In this document: one piece after another, positions 42,381-51,390 of the stretch
Layout: every line of letters starts with the position of its first letter
How positions within the stretch are numbered: the stretch's first letter is position 1
Source: Lentilactobacillus otakiensis DSM 19908 = JCM 15040
GTDB lineage: Bacteria > Bacillota > Bacilli > Lactobacillales > Lactobacillaceae
Direction: 5' to 3'
DNA length: 62,656 nt
NCBI RefSeq assembly: GCF_001434145.1
Contig: NZ_AZED01000011.1
Location: 1 to 62,656, forward strand
Program-made: the position numbers and the translations under genes
The notes under the pieces: generated by a model
Told to the model about the DNA's origin: nothing
Database searches by the model: none
Seen by the model: only the letters and a program-made list of their open reading frames with translations

Positions 42381-42394
42381 AAACACGAACATTA
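42381..42394 (+). promoter_or_regulatory. PurBox 1 (activator position)
   Basis: AAACACGAACATTA contains the CGAACATT core of the Gram-positive PurBox. It lies about 64-77 bases upstream of the predicted start point, the position known from PurR-activated lactococcal promoters. Confidence 0.55.
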
Positions 42395-42422
42395 ATAGAT
42401 AAAATTAATTACCAATTACATA

Positions 42423-42451
42423 TTGATTATTGTAAAGCGAGTGTTTATAAT
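42423..42451 (+). promoter_or_regulatory. Promoter of the nucleobase permease
   Basis: TTGATT (42423-42428) and TATAAT (42446-42451), exactly 17 bases apart. Confidence 0.75.
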
Positions 42452-42494
42452 GAAAAGCAATTAGCAATGCGAATTATTTATTTTTATTTTTAAC

Positions 42495-42508
42495 TAATGT
42501 TCGTGTTT
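42495..42508 (-). promoter_or_regulatory. PurBox 2 (inverted, in the 5' leader)
   Basis: TAATGTTCGTGTTT is the exact reverse complement of PurBox 1, 114 bases away across the promoter, in the untranslated leader. Confidence 0.5.
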
Positions 42509-42540
42509 AGCCGAATTTTATAAATTGAGGAGAATAATTA

Positions 42541-43932
42541 ATGAAACGCAATGATAATGGTTTGCTCTATGGTCCAGAGGATAAGGTTTCCTATTTTCAA
42601 TCAGGATTATTAGGTCTGCAGCATGTGTTGGCGATGGATGTTTATGTCCCACCAATCATCATTGCCGGCTTATTGTCAATGAGCCTGGCACAAAAGACCG
42701 GCTTCTTGCAGGCAGCATTTCTGGCTTGTGGGATTGGAACAATTCTTCAAACTAAATACTTTATGAAGCTGCCAGTATCCCAAGGCCCGTCATTTGTTCC
42801 GATTGGCGCTGTTGCCGGTGTTTATCTCGCAAATGGGGCTTCCAATGGCGGTATGGCAACTGTTCTTGGATCCTTGGTTGTCGGTGCCATCCTCTTAATT
42901 TTACTGGGAATCTCAGGCATTTATCAAAAGATTATTAACACACTGGTGCCAGCAATTGTTGGGGGAACCATCATCACCTGCGTGGGTCTGTCATTATTAC
43001 CTTCAGCACTTAATGACAATATCTTTAAAGCAACCGGCAACATTAATCAAAATATCGAAATTGCTGCAATCACTGCTTTAGCAATGTTGATCGCCATTAC
43101 CATCGGGATTCGGATTCCTCAACTTCAACGTTTATTCAAAGTCAGTTCAATCATCATTGCCTTAGTTGTTGGCACTGTGGTAGCTTCCATGATGGGCCGT
43201 TTTGATTGGTCAGTCGTTAACAACGCCGCTTGGATTAGCCTGCCCCACTTTACTTCATTACATTATGGAATTCACTTTTCATTACCCGCTATTTTGACAT
43301 TTGTTGTGATTTATATGGTATTAACCACTGAAACCACTGGAACCTGGTTCGCCATGAGTGCCGTTGTCGGTGAAAAGATTACCAAAAAACAATGGAACCG
43401 TGGAATTATCGGTGAAGGACTCAGTTGTTTAACCGCTGCCCTGTTGGGAACGACGCCAATGACTGGTTATTCAACCAATGCCGGGGTTGTCTCAATCACC
43501 GGTGTCGCCAGTCGTCGGGTGTTTGTATCTGCCGGAATTTGGCTTATCGTTCTTGGGTTCTTTGGCAAACTTTCCGCCTTCCTCTCAGCTGTACCTGCAG
43601 CTGTCATTGGTGGAATTTTCTCAATCATTTGTGTGATCATCATGCTCAACGGATTAAATGTTATTCGCAATTTAGCCACAGATGAAAGTTCAATTTACGT
43701 TCTGGGAATCCCAATCGTCTTGACCATGGCCGTTATTCTCCTGCCTGCCAAGGTGGTTAGTGAAACGCCTCAAATGATCCAATACCTGCTTGGCTCACCC
43801 ATTACGATTGCCGCTCTCAGTGCGATCATTATTAATCTGGTCATGGGCAATCGAAAAGTTTCAGAGTCAACCGAAGACACAGAAGAAAAGGTCGAACCTG
43901 TATCTAAGGAACAATTAGCTGAATCTAAATAA
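42541..43932 (+). CDS. NCS2 family nucleobase permease (xanthine/uracil type)
   Basis: A 463-residue nucleobase:cation symporter of 14 helices. GLQHVLAMDVYVPPIIIAG opens it. KLPVSQGPSFVPIGA carries the QxxxS/Q part of the substrate site, and GTTPMTGYSTNAGVVSITGVASRRV is the family motif with Thr/Asn residues. C-terminal tail acidic. Purine uptake (xanthine/urate) is favoured because a PurBox pair surrounds its promoter; uracil transport is less likely. GAGGAG precedes ATG. Single gene with terminator. Confidence 0.88.
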   Translation: MKRNDNGLLYGPEDKVSYFQSGLLGLQHVLAMDVYVPPIIIAGLLSMSLAQKTGFLQAAFLACGIGTILQTKYFMKLPVSQGPSFVPIGAVAGVYLANGASNGGMATVLGSLVVGAILLILLGISGIYQKIINTLVPAIVGGTIITCVGLSLLPSALNDNIFKATGNINQNIEIAAITALAMLIAITIGIRIPQLQRLFKVSSIIIALVVGTVVASMMGRFDWSVVNNAAWISLPHFTSLHYGIHFSLPAILTFVVIYMVLTTETTGTWFAMSAVVGEKITKKQWNRGIIGEGLSCLTAALLGTTPMTGYSTNAGVVSITGVASRRVFVSAGIWLIVLGFFGKLSAFLSAVPAAVIGGIFSIICVIIMLNGLNVIRNLATDESSIYVLGIPIVLTMAVILLPAKVVSETPQMIQYLLGSPITIAALSAIIINLVMGNRKVSESTEDTEEKVEPVSKEQLAESK

Positions 43933-43945
43933 TCATTCATGTAAG

Positions 43946-43989
43946 CAAAAAATCTCAAGCCTCGATAAAACGGGCTTGAGATTTTTTTG
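43946..43989. terminator. Bidirectional terminator
   Basis: AAATCTCAAGCC/GGCTTGAGATTT stem with T-run; also closes the converging YagU gene. Confidence 0.88.
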
Positions 43990-43995
43990 ATACGT

Positions 43996-44490
43996 TTATT
44001 TGGTTAATTTGTTATAAACTTCGTCGGCAATTAAATCGTTGGTCCACATCCAAACAACGTGGCCCAAAGCTTCGGAGACATGTTCCTCAGCTGGCTGATC
44101 TTTGGCAGCAGGCACCGTCCCCATTGCTGGCATAATGCCAAGATGGAAGGCTCCCCAAACACCGAGACCAAATAAGGTACCATCCCCGAGCTTGATCACA
44201 GGAACATAATGGCCGGCAAGACTGTAGAACATCGCAAATGAAGTCGAGAACCCAAAGTGAATCACGTAACTGACCCATGGTAATTGTTGATCCGAATACG
44301 TATAAGTTGCATGGGTGACCTTCTCAGGTATGCCCGCTTGTTCCAACAAACGTTGTGGCGGATTGGTTTTATTCCGTTCTGGTGTTCGTGGCGGCAGAAC
44401 ATTTTCCCAGCCTAACTTGACGAGGCCGGAAATGACTCCGGCAACGCCGCCAGCAATTAAGGCAGCTTTCCAATTGACTGATTTACTCAT
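43996..44490 (-). CDS. yagU: YagU family (DUF1440) membrane protein
   Basis: 164 residues with about four membrane segments (near 10-25, 70-90, 95-115, 140-155). VGWENVLPPR-like sequence (LGWENVLPPRTPERNKTNPP) and HFGFSTSFAMFYSL with the C-terminal GHVVWMW are those of YagU/DUF1440. In enteric bacteria the family has been tied to acid tolerance; here the role is only inferred. ATG 44490 follows AGGAGAT. Monocistronic. Confidence 0.85.
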   Translation of the reverse strand: MSKSVNWKAALIAGGVAGVISGLVKLGWENVLPPRTPERNKTNPPQRLLEQAGIPEKVTHATYTYSDQQLPWVSYVIHFGFSTSFAMFYSLAGHYVPVIKLGDGTLFGLGVWGAFHLGIMPAMGTVPAAKDQPAEEHVSEALGHVVWMWTNDLIADEVYNKLTK

Positions 44491-44578
44491 GTGACGATCT
44501 CCTTTCGAGATTAACGTTACCCTCATTATAAGCCAACAATCGAATCTTCAGGCAATCTTACCCGAAAAATGCTTCTAT

Positions 44579-44607
44579 TTGCTTTTTTCAAATTTACCTG
44601 TTATAGT
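44579..44607 (+). promoter_or_regulatory. csp promoter
   Basis: TTGCTT (44579-44584) and TATAGT (44602-44607), 17 bases apart. They give a leader of about 110 bases before the cold shock gene, typical of csp mRNAs. Confidence 0.65.
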
Positions 44608-44724
44608 ACAGATAATGTATTTAGCTTCGAAACAAGGTCCATCGTTCTACTAAGAATGACTCCTTACTTTTCAAGTTTCAAATGCAAAATTTATCGCGCT
44701 ATGCGCAACGGAGGTTTCATTCTT

Positions 44725-44928
44725 ATGGAACAAGGTACTGTTAAATGGTTTAATGGAGACAAAGGTTACGGTTTTATCACTTTAGAAGACGGCAAGGACG
44801 TTTTTGTTCACTTCTCAGCTATCAATGCTGACGGTTACAAGACCCTTGAAGAAGGCCAAAAGGTCACTCTTGACGTTGAAGACAGCGATCGTGGCCCACA
44901 AGCTGCTAACGTTTCAGTTGTTGAATAA
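44725..44928 (+). CDS. cspA: Cold shock protein
   Basis: A 67-residue single OB-fold protein with RNP1 (KGYGFITL) and RNP2 (VFVHF), the nucleic-acid binding signatures of CspA/CspB. It binds single-stranded RNA and DNA and eases translation at low temperature or in stationary phase. GGAGG sits 10 bases before ATG. An in-frame region upstream is part of the long leader. The leader may act as a temperature-responsive element as in other csp genes. Monocistronic with a short terminator. Confidence 0.97.
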   Translation: MEQGTVKWFNGDKGYGFITLEDGKDVFVHFSAINADGYKTLEEGQKVTLDVEDSDRGPQAANVSVVE

Positions 44929-44946
44929 TTAAATCAAACAAAAAAT

Positions 44947-44974
44947 AAAAGCCTCCTGTGAGGGGCTTTTTTTG
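44947..44974 (+). terminator. csp terminator
   Basis: AAAAGCC-CCT/AGG-GCTTTT hairpin with a T-run. Confidence 0.85.
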
Positions 44975-45036
44975 TTGAAAAAATTTTGGGGAACAGGTTG
45001 ACTAAGTTTGCCAGCCGCTCACCCAAAAGATTAATC

Positions 45037-45080
45037 AAAATCAGCGATGAACACTTTTGTTCACCACTGATTTTTTTGTT
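45037..45080. terminator. Terminator of the sugar uptake gene
   Basis: AAATCAG-G-TGAAC/GTTCA-C-CTGATTT stem with T-rich flanks on both strands. Confidence 0.7.
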
Positions 45081-45125
45081 AGGCTCAATTTTTCTAATTG
45101 CTATGAAGGATTAGCTCAAAAGATT

Positions 45126-45989
45126 CTAAAAAACAGTCGTAATAACAGCGCCAGAGACAATCAATACAAGACCAAAAATCATATACATCATCTCACGCCG
45201 ACTCTTGGTCTCTTGCATCCAAATCATCCCCAACAGTGTCGAAATGACAACCGCCAACTGTGATGCCACAAACGCTGAATTGACCCCGTTGGCATTAACC
45301 GAAAGAATATATGTAATCGCCCCAAAAGCATAGACTAACCCACCGGCAATGCACAACCAGCTGGCGCTTTCCTTAAAAATTGCGGTCTGTCGAGTTACGA
45401 TGACATAGATCAAGACTGCCATAACCATCCCGACACATTCCGGTAAAAAGATTGCCAAGCCAGAGCTGCTCAATCCCCGAGGAATTGCCATATAGACAAT
45501 ATACCCCAACGTTGTAAATAGCAGCATGATCATCGTGTTGACCTGATTTTTATCATGCCCCTTTTTGCCAGACCGCTGATCTCTAATTGACGTCAACCAA
45601 ATACCAACAATCAGCACCAAAATTCCCAGCGCACCGAGGACTTTTTCACTAACAGCTGACCACTCACCGAAAACGACCACCCCTACCAAGGAAGTCCCGA
45701 TTAACTGCATACCGGTTGAAACTGGCATCGTTGCTGAAACACCAATATTTTTCAACCCAATAAATTGGCCAATCTGGCCAACCACCCAGAAGGCACCAGC
45801 CAAAGCAGCAATTAAAAAGGTAACAGTCGAAATATGTGGATGGTAAAAAATAAATAGTACCAAGGCCGAAACCAATGCCCCGATGGCGGTCCCAAAAATT
45901 TGATTGGCAGGTTTGCCGCCAATGCGGGCAACGACAGGTGGTAACAGACCCCACCCGATTGCCGGCATGATCATTAACAAAACGTTCAT
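45126..45989 (-). CDS. GRP family sugar uptake protein (GlcU/RbsU type)
   Basis: 287 residues with ten membrane helices in two similar halves, the drug/metabolite transporter topology. GWGLLPPVVARIGGKPANQ and GQFIGLKNIGVSATMPVSTGMQLIGTSLVGVVVFGEW match the glucose/ribose porter (GRP) family. It probably imports glucose or another sugar by proton symport without phosphorylation. GGGGAG precedes ATG. It starts 17 bases after the glycosylase stop codon and so follows that gene in an operon. Confidence 0.88.
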   Translation of the reverse strand: MNVLLMIMPAIGWGLLPPVVARIGGKPANQIFGTAIGALVSALVLFIFYHPHISTVTFLIAALAGAFWVVGQIGQFIGLKNIGVSATMPVSTGMQLIGTSLVGVVVFGEWSAVSEKVLGALGILVLIVGIWLTSIRDQRSGKKGHDKNQVNTMIMLLFTTLGYIVYMAIPRGLSSSGLAIFLPECVGMVMAVLIYVIVTRQTAIFKESASWLCIAGGLVYAFGAITYILSVNANGVNSAFVASQLAVVISTLLGMIWMQETKSRREMMYMIFGLVLIVSGAVITTVF

Positions 45990-46006
45990 TGTAACAACTC
46001 CCCAGA

Positions 46007-46681
46007 TTAGTTTTGGTCAGAAATGGATCGTGCACGGGTATTCAAACTGCTTTTATCGAAATCAACCAAGAAGCTGTCGTTGAACTGCTGGCGATCCTTG
46101 AGATATTTTTTGCCAAATTCATCAATCAGCCCATGGAATTCCTGGGCATCCTGATAAGTAAACATCTTCGGAAGCACGATTCGTTGCTGCAGCTTGTGAT
46201 AGTTCTTCAAATTTCGAAAGCCCAGATAAGTAAACAGCGTCCTGGCATATTTATCAGCGATGAATGCCGGCTGATCGAAAACATATACTAATAATGAGTC
46301 TGCCGTCTCCTCACCTACCCCAGGAAGCTTCAGCATCGTCTCTCGGAGCTGATCACCATATGTATCGACCATCTGACTGAAGTTGCAGTGATGTTCGTCA
46401 AACCAGCTTAAAACGGCTCTGAGGCTCTTACTTTTATTGACATAAAATCCACTCGACTGAATCAAAGATTGTAACTGTTCAACAGACAGATTCAAAATCT
46501 GCTTAACATTCAAACCAGTTTCATCCCGCAAGTTGGTCAAAGCCATATCAACGTTATTCCAATTCGTATTTTGAACTAAGATAGCGCCGATCACGATTTC
46601 CATCTTGGAATCGGCCGGCCACCAATGTTGTGGACCCATTTCTTGATACATTTTCTGATATAGCGGAATTGGATTAATCAC
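46007..46681 (-). CDS. HhH-GPD DNA glycosylase lacking Fe-S cluster
   Basis: 224 residues of the endonuclease III family. The helix-hairpin-helix is LKLPGVGEETADSLLVYV, followed by the catalytic Asp in FIADKYARTLF. AILVQNTNWNNVD is the minor-groove reading helix. The C-terminus has no cysteines, so the 4Fe-4S loop of Nth is absent; the family of short Fe-S-free Nth-like proteins fits. It removes damaged bases in base excision repair; the substrate is not set. The start is GTG after AGGAGG. First gene of an operon with the sugar uptake gene. Confidence 0.85.
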   Translation of the reverse strand: MINPIPLYQKMYQEMGPQHWWPADSKMEIVIGAILVQNTNWNNVDMALTNLRDETGLNVKQILNLSVEQLQSLIQSSGFYVNKSKSLRAVLSWFDEHHCNFSQMVDTYGDQLRETMLKLPGVGEETADSLLVYVFDQPAFIADKYARTLFTYLGFRNLKNYHKLQQRIVLPKMFTYQDAQEFHGLIDEFGKKYLKDRQQFNDSFLVDFDKSSLNTRARSISDQN

Positions 46682-46827
46682 GGTTTTTCCTCCTCAATCC
46701 CAGTCATTTCATTATGAAATTTTGAACAGCAACTTAGATTGACCACTGCGGCTGCGGTTCATTTGTGGTAGCGCTATCATACAAGATTACGTTATACTCA
46801 ATATATAACAAATTTCAGGAGGAAACC

Positions 46828-47445
46828 ATGACTGAACAAGAAAAAATGCTGGCTGGAAAGATTTATGATCCATCCGATCCGATTTTGCAAAAACAGCAGC
46901 ACAATGCCCACCGACTTTCCAAACTGTATAACGACACCTTTGATGAAGATACTGAAGAACGGGCCAAAATCATCGCTGAACTGCTCCCAAAAGCAGACGA
47001 GTCCATTTACCTTCAGGGACCCATCTTCTTTGACTACGGCATTTACACGACGATTGGTGACCACTTCTATGGCAACGCGAACCTCTCAATCTTGGACGAC
47101 TGCCCCGTGACCATTGGCAGCAATGTCATGTTTGGGCCAAATATCACTTTAGCCACACCCATGCATCCCTTCCGCTATCAAGATCGGAATATCAAGCAAC
47201 GAGCGGACGGCTCTGAATATGACGACGAGTACGCCAAACCAATCCACATCGGCAATAATTGTTGGCTCGCCAGCAACGTCGTCGTTGTGGGTGGCGTCAC
47301 CATTGGCGATGGCTGCGTAATTGGTGCCGGTAGTGTTGTCACCAGAGACATCCCAGCCAATTCGTTGGCGGTTGGTAATCTATGTCGCGTACTACGCAAA
47401 ATTACGGATGACGACGATATTCATTTAAAGCCTGAATTATTCTAG
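46828..47445 (+). CDS. Maltose/galactoside O-acetyltransferase
   Basis: 205 residues of the left-handed beta-helix (hexapeptide repeat) family. EKMLAGKIYDPSDP is the N-terminal Mac domain, MHPFRYQDRN carries the catalytic His, and ASNVVVVGGVTIGDGCVIGAGSVVTRDI shows the LIV-G-x-x-x-x repeats. It moves acetyl from CoA to a sugar hydroxyl, thought to detoxify non-metabolised sugars. ATG 46828 follows AGGAGG. A TATACT -10 box is at 46793-46798. Single gene with its own terminator. Confidence 0.9.
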   Translation: MTEQEKMLAGKIYDPSDPILQKQQHNAHRLSKLYNDTFDEDTEERAKIIAELLPKADESIYLQGPIFFDYGIYTTIGDHFYGNANLSILDDCPVTIGSNVMFGPNITLATPMHPFRYQDRNIKQRADGSEYDDEYAKPIHIGNNCWLASNVVVVGGVTIGDGCVIGAGSVVTRDIPANSLAVGNLCRVLRKITDDDDIHLKPELF

Positions 47446-47459
47446 ATAAGCGTCCACTC

Positions 47460-47507
47460 AAAAAGGGGTCCAGACAAAGTTATAATTTTGTCTGGATCCC
47501 TTTATTT
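47460..47507. terminator. Bidirectional terminator
   Basis: AAAGGGGTCCAGACAAA/TTTGTCTGGATCCCTTT with T-rich flank, between converging genes. Confidence 0.88.
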
Positions 47508-47517
47508 GTCACTTAAA

Positions 47518-49005
47518 TTAGGACTTCTTCAATTTTCTTGATTGATATGCCAAGAATGCCCAAGCAATCGCTCCAAAGAAGATTGGGCCGATGATTGTCC
47601 AGAATGCAGTGACATAATCATGTTCCAAAATTGGGTAAACGGCAGTAAACCCGATTCCGAGAACCAGAACAATCAACACAATGATTGAAATTGTATCAGT
47701 CATCCAACGTTTCGTATAAATTTCAAACGGACGTTCCAAATTCTTCTTCCGTTTGAAGAATGGGAATGCGGCAACTAAGAAGATGTATGGGAATGATGTG
47801 GAAATGTTTCCCATGTTCGTCAAAATCACGTAGAACTGTTTGGCACTTGAACCACCAAAGGTTACGAAGAAGATCAGAACGGCAACAATGATTGCTTGAG
47901 TCCACATTGCAAAACCAGGCATCCCCTTCTTGTTCAATTTAGTCATTCGAGCTGGCCAGAAATTGGGATTGGATCCCATAATAAATGACTTCAGTGGTGA
48001 ATATACCAACAAGAAGAATGACCCCATGTAGGCCATGAACATACTTAGGCCGGCAAATCGCGCAAAGCTAGTTCCCAACAATGTGCTGGCTGCGGCAGAC
48101 AAATGCAAGCTTTGCCCCAGTTCAACACCCAGGTTGGCCATCAAGACATAGGTAATATTTCCCAAGTTAACATGGCCATTGCCAAGAACAGAGTGCCAGT
48201 TGGCGGTGATCCCCCACAAGAAGATCGACAGTGAGTACATCACAGTAATGACCAAAGTGGAAATAATCAGGCCACGAGGAAAAGTTTTCTCAGGGTCGTG
48301 CATGTTATCAGTGACACCACCCAAGGTTTCAGTTCCGGCGTACGCAAACACTGCGTAAACCATGAAAGAAATCAAAGCGATTGGTGATTGAAAATCGGGA
48401 TTAGGTGACTGAATAAAGTCGCTCATCCCAGTCACTGGTTGTGCCAAGTGACCGCTGTTCATAATCAACACGATCACACTGGCAATCGCAAAGATGACAG
48501 TTAGCAATGAAACAAAGATTCCACCAACAGAGGAAATTTTAGAAATTGAATCCATCCCCCGAACAGCGAACCAGGTGACGGTAATGATCCACAAAATAGC
48601 CAGTAACCCAATCGTTTTGGTCGAACTCAGGCCGAGGAAACTCCAAGTCTGCGTCGTATCATGACCAAAGATGGTCGTAGCAAACGGAATCCAAACCTTG
48701 GAGGCCGTTGACATCATCCAGATAATCCAAGAGGATAGCCAAATAAATGTCCCAATAAAGGCCCATTCTTCGCCAATCGATCCAGCCAGCCAGGAATAAA
48801 TTCCGCCATGTGCATCTTTAAAAGTTGAACCATATTCAGCGAACATCATTGCGGTTGGTAATAAGAATAAAATAGCAGCTAACACGTACCAAATAATACT
48901 TGCATACCCCATCTGTTCATAAGCAACGGTGGTGTTTGCAAAACCGTAAATCGTCGTCAAAATCATTAAGATTAAACTAACTAAAGTGATCTTTTTCTTT
49001 GACAT
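47518..49005 (-). CDS. yjeM: YjeM-like APC amino acid permease
   Basis: 495 residues and 12-13 membrane helices of the amino acid-polyamine-organocation superfamily, glutamate/GABA antiporter-like branch. GFANTTVAYEQMGYASI and AHGGIYSWLAGSIGEEWAFIGTF match YjeM, and VYAVFAYAGTETLGGVTDN is the APC substrate helix. Substrate not established. GGGGTATC precedes ATG. The upstream 335-base gap holds a cre-like site and no gene. Monocistronic. Confidence 0.85.
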   Translation of the reverse strand: MSKKKITLVSLILMILTTIYGFANTTVAYEQMGYASIIWYVLAAILFLLPTAMMFAEYGSTFKDAHGGIYSWLAGSIGEEWAFIGTFIWLSSWIIWMMSTASKVWIPFATTIFGHDTTQTWSFLGLSSTKTIGLLAILWIITVTWFAVRGMDSISKISSVGGIFVSLLTVIFAIASVIVLIMNSGHLAQPVTGMSDFIQSPNPDFQSPIALISFMVYAVFAYAGTETLGGVTDNMHDPEKTFPRGLIISTLVITVMYSLSIFLWGITANWHSVLGNGHVNLGNITYVLMANLGVELGQSLHLSAAASTLLGTSFARFAGLSMFMAYMGSFFLLVYSPLKSFIMGSNPNFWPARMTKLNKKGMPGFAMWTQAIIVAVLIFFVTFGGSSAKQFYVILTNMGNISTSFPYIFLVAAFPFFKRKKNLERPFEIYTKRWMTDTISIIVLIVLVLGIGFTAVYPILEHDYVTAFWTIIGPIFFGAIAWAFLAYQSRKLKKS

Positions 49006-49044
49006 AATATTGATACCCCAATTTATAATTGATAAACGCCTACA

Positions 49045-49058
49045 GGTAAACGTTTTCG
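49045..49058. promoter_or_regulatory. cre-like site upstream of yjeM
   Basis: GGTAAACGTTTTCG is close to a CcpA site, about 40 bases before yjeM. The rest of the 49006-49340 gap is AT-rich, contains a lone TATAAT at 49152 and no gene that I can see. Confidence 0.4.
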
Positions 49059-49292
49059 GACAAAAGTCAGTGTAGCACTCAATTATTAAAATTAATTGCG
49101 GTTATCTCACATATCGAACAGTTGATTATTAAAAGATTCACAAGTTACATTATAATCGGTCTTTCAGGTGATCGTGAATAAAGAATAGCACTGGAATTAG
49201 AATTTACCAGTAAAATGCATTCAAAGACATTTTTCTAATAATAGTTTAATGATAATCAAAGGCAGTGCTTAGAAGCTGCTTAAAATTTTCAA

Positions 49293-49330
49293 CAAAAAAA
49301 GATCGACCTATAATGGTCGACCCAAAAACA
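49293..49330 (-). terminator. gpmA terminator
   Basis: GGTCGACC/GGTCGATC stem followed by TTTTTTT on the minus strand. Confidence 0.75.
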
Positions 49331-49340
49331 GATAATAGAA

Positions 49341-50030
49341 TTAGTCCAACTTAGTCTTGCTGACAACGTTTAATTTGTCATCAAAGTCATAAACCACTGG
49401 TTCACCGGTAGCCATTTCAAGGTTCATGATGTCTTCGTCAGAAATGTTTTCGATGTACTTCGAAAGTGCTCGTAATGAGTTACCATGAGCAGCAATGATG
49501 ACGTTCTTGCCATCAAGCAGCTTAGGTGCAATTTGGTCTTCCCAGAAAGGCATTACACGTTCGAGAGTAACTTTAAGGTTTTCACCACCAGGGATAATAT
49601 GTGGATCAAGGTTGGCGTAACGACGGTCGTGAACAGCAGAACCTTCGTCATCAGCCTTCAAAAGTGGAGGCAATACATCGTATGAACGACGCCAGATATG
49701 AACCTGTTCGTCACCATACTTTTCAGCAGCCTTCTTCTTGTTGTGGCCTTGCAAAGCGCCGTAATGACGTTCGTTCAAACGCCATGATTTGATTTCTGGA
49801 ACCCAAAGTTGGTCTGAGTATTCCAAAGCATAATGTAAAGTCTTGATTGCACGAGTCAATACTGAAGTAAATGCGAAGTCGAATTCAATGCCGGCCTTTT
49901 TGATTAACTTACCAGCGTTGATGGCTTGCTTAACTCCTTCTTCACTCAAATCAACATCGACCCAACCAGTAAATTGGTTAGATAAGTTCCATTCACTTTG
50001 ACCATGACGAATTAACACAAGTTTTGCCAA
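49341..50030 (-). CDS. gpmA: 2,3-bisphosphoglycerate-dependent phosphoglycerate mutase
   Basis: 229 residues. [10 protein letters not shown] gives the phosphorylated His (about residue 9), [12 protein letters not shown] and [10 protein letters not shown] the second catalytic His and cofactor site. It interconverts 3- and 2-phosphoglycerate in glycolysis. The start is TTG after AAAGAGG. The gene is monocistronic, a core enzyme, with conserved length. Confidence 0.97.
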   Translation of the reverse strand: MAKLVLIRHGQSEWNLSNQFTGWVDVDLSEEGVKQAINAGKLIKKAGIEFDFAFTSVLTRAIKTLHYALEYSDQLWVPEIKSWRLNERHYGALQGHNKKKAAEKYGDEQVHIWRRSYDVLPPLLKADDEGSAVHDRRYANLDPHIIPGGENLKVTLERVMPFWEDQIAPKLLDGKNVIIAAHGNSLRALSKYIENISDEDIMNLEMATGEPVVYDFDDKLNVVSKTKLD

Positions 50031-50136
50031 TATAATTACCTCTTTCTTTATCTCTATCAGATTGATTTTACACCAAATGGGATTATTTTTCAGCCTAATT
50101 GTGAAACTTTTATAAAGTGAAGTGATCCACGATTAC

Positions 50137-51180
50137 TTATGAACCCTTACGTAGTAGCTTTTTAGGCTTGATGACATGGTTCTTAACTCCCAGAATGTCC
50201 AGGAAGAACGTAAAGATTGGTACCCCACAGACTAATCCCCAAATGCCAAAGAAATGCTCACCAACCAGCAAAACCACAAAGGTATAAAAGATTGGCAGGT
50301 TAGTCTTGGATGCCATGAAGTTGGGATTCAATACGTATGCTTCAAATATGTGGATAACGATAATCGTAATCAACAGGTAAAAGACATCATTGATACCACC
50401 AACCGAGAACCCGACCAGGGATAACGGAATAAACGAAATGATCACTCCAGCAACTGGAATCAGGCTGAAGATGAAGACCATCAGTGCTAACGCTGCCAGT
50501 TGTGGTAATCCCATGATGGCGATGACAATCGTGGTTAAAGCCGTGTTGCACAAAGCGATGAAGAATTGGGCTTCAATGACAACACCAAAAGTTGAAACAA
50601 ATTTCTTACCAAAGAATGCCAAGTCTTGGAAGAACCAGCCAAAATCACTATCTAATAGTGACGCAGAGAAGCGATTCATTTCCTTGAGTTCGATGGTGAA
50701 GAAAAAACTTAACATAATTGACAGGAACAAGGTTATTCCCATCGTTCCAACACCCGTCACGTACTTCCAGACCAGGGAGACCCCGTTTTTCATCTGGGAC
50801 ATGACGTTACTTTGTTTGATTAATTCATTCACCCACGAGAGTGTGCTGTCATCCGGCAAATTTTTCGGGTTGGAGTAAAAGTTAATGATATCCTGGGTTA
50901 CATTGATCGTTTGATCTGCAACTTTTGGAATATATTTAGTGATCGCAAAGTACAACGCTAAAATCACTAGCAGGTAAACAACGATGACGATCACAACCGC
51001 TGGTATTTTAACATGCCGGCGAATCGAATTAGTTAACTTGACGACCAGCAATGAGAAAATAAACGTCAACAGCACGGTGCTGATCATGCTTCGTGTCACG
51101 TATAACACAAAAATTATTAACATCAATACTGTGAATCTTCTCAATGGAATGTTGTTTACGAACCTTGCCCAAAGTGACAA
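50137..51180 (-). CDS. AI-2E family transporter
   Basis: 347 residues with eight membrane helices of the AI-2 exporter (PerM/YdiK) family: IPAVVIVIVVYLLVIL near the start, LLLSIMLSFFF-like helices, and the signature FIPLSLVGFSVGG to PIFYTFVVLLVGEHFFGIWGLVCGVPI near the end. It exports small molecules, in some cases autoinducer-2 or Na+/H+ exchange, not defined here. It begins with TTG (MSLWAR) 7 bases after GAGGGGG. Monocistronic. Confidence 0.88.
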   Translation of the reverse strand: MSLWARFVNNIPLRRFTVLMLIIFVLYVTRSMISTVLLTFIFSLLVVKLTNSIRRHVKIPAVVIVIVVYLLVILALYFAITKYIPKVADQTINVTQDIINFYSNPKNLPDDSTLSWVNELIKQSNVMSQMKNGVSLVWKYVTGVGTMGITLFLSIMLSFFFTIELKEMNRFSASLLDSDFGWFFQDLAFFGKKFVSTFGVVIEAQFFIALCNTALTTIVIAIMGLPQLAALALMVFIFSLIPVAGVIISFIPLSLVGFSVGGINDVFYLLITIIVIHIFEAYVLNPNFMASKTNLPIFYTFVVLLVGEHFFGIWGLVCGVPIFTFFLDILGVKNHVIKPKKLLRKGS

Positions 51181-51237
51181 ATACTCGACCCCCTCTTGGT
51201 CTGATTAATTGAAATTAATTCTACTCTTAGAAAGCGG

Positions 51238-51263
51238 TTCCTCACAAGCATTATTGCTTGTGG
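51238..51263 (-). repeat. Hairpin of the second composite repeat copy
   Basis: Arms CACAAGCA and TGCTTGTG around TTAT. Together with the 19-mer at 51293-51311 and the hairpin at 51334-51371 it mirrors the layout of the repeat at 35284-35460, in the same relative order. Confidence 0.5.
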
Positions 51264-51292
51264 ATCACCAAAATTCTGAAAAGTGCGAAAAA

Positions 51293-51371
51293 AGCCGATT
51301 TGAGCACGTTTGCACTAAATGATAATCGAACCAACAGAGGCTGAGACAAAAGTGTTTTGCCTCAGCCTCTG
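51293..51371 (+). repeat. Conserved 19-mer plus GGCTGAGACAAAAGTG hairpin
   Basis: AGCCGATTTGAGCACGTTT (51293-51311) is identical to the 19-mer at 35338-35356 (opposite strand). It is followed by a CAGAGGCTGAG/CTCAGCCTCTG hairpin with the loop ACAAAAGTGTTTTGC. There is no T-run, so it is a poor terminator for the TPR gene. Confidence 0.6.
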
Positions 51372-51390
51372 CCAATCATTTAATTATTGT

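Noticed and set aside
42395-42540. Purine riboswitch in the permease leader
   Set aside because: The conserved purine aptamer core was not found; the leader is AT-rich, and the PurBoxes explain purine control.
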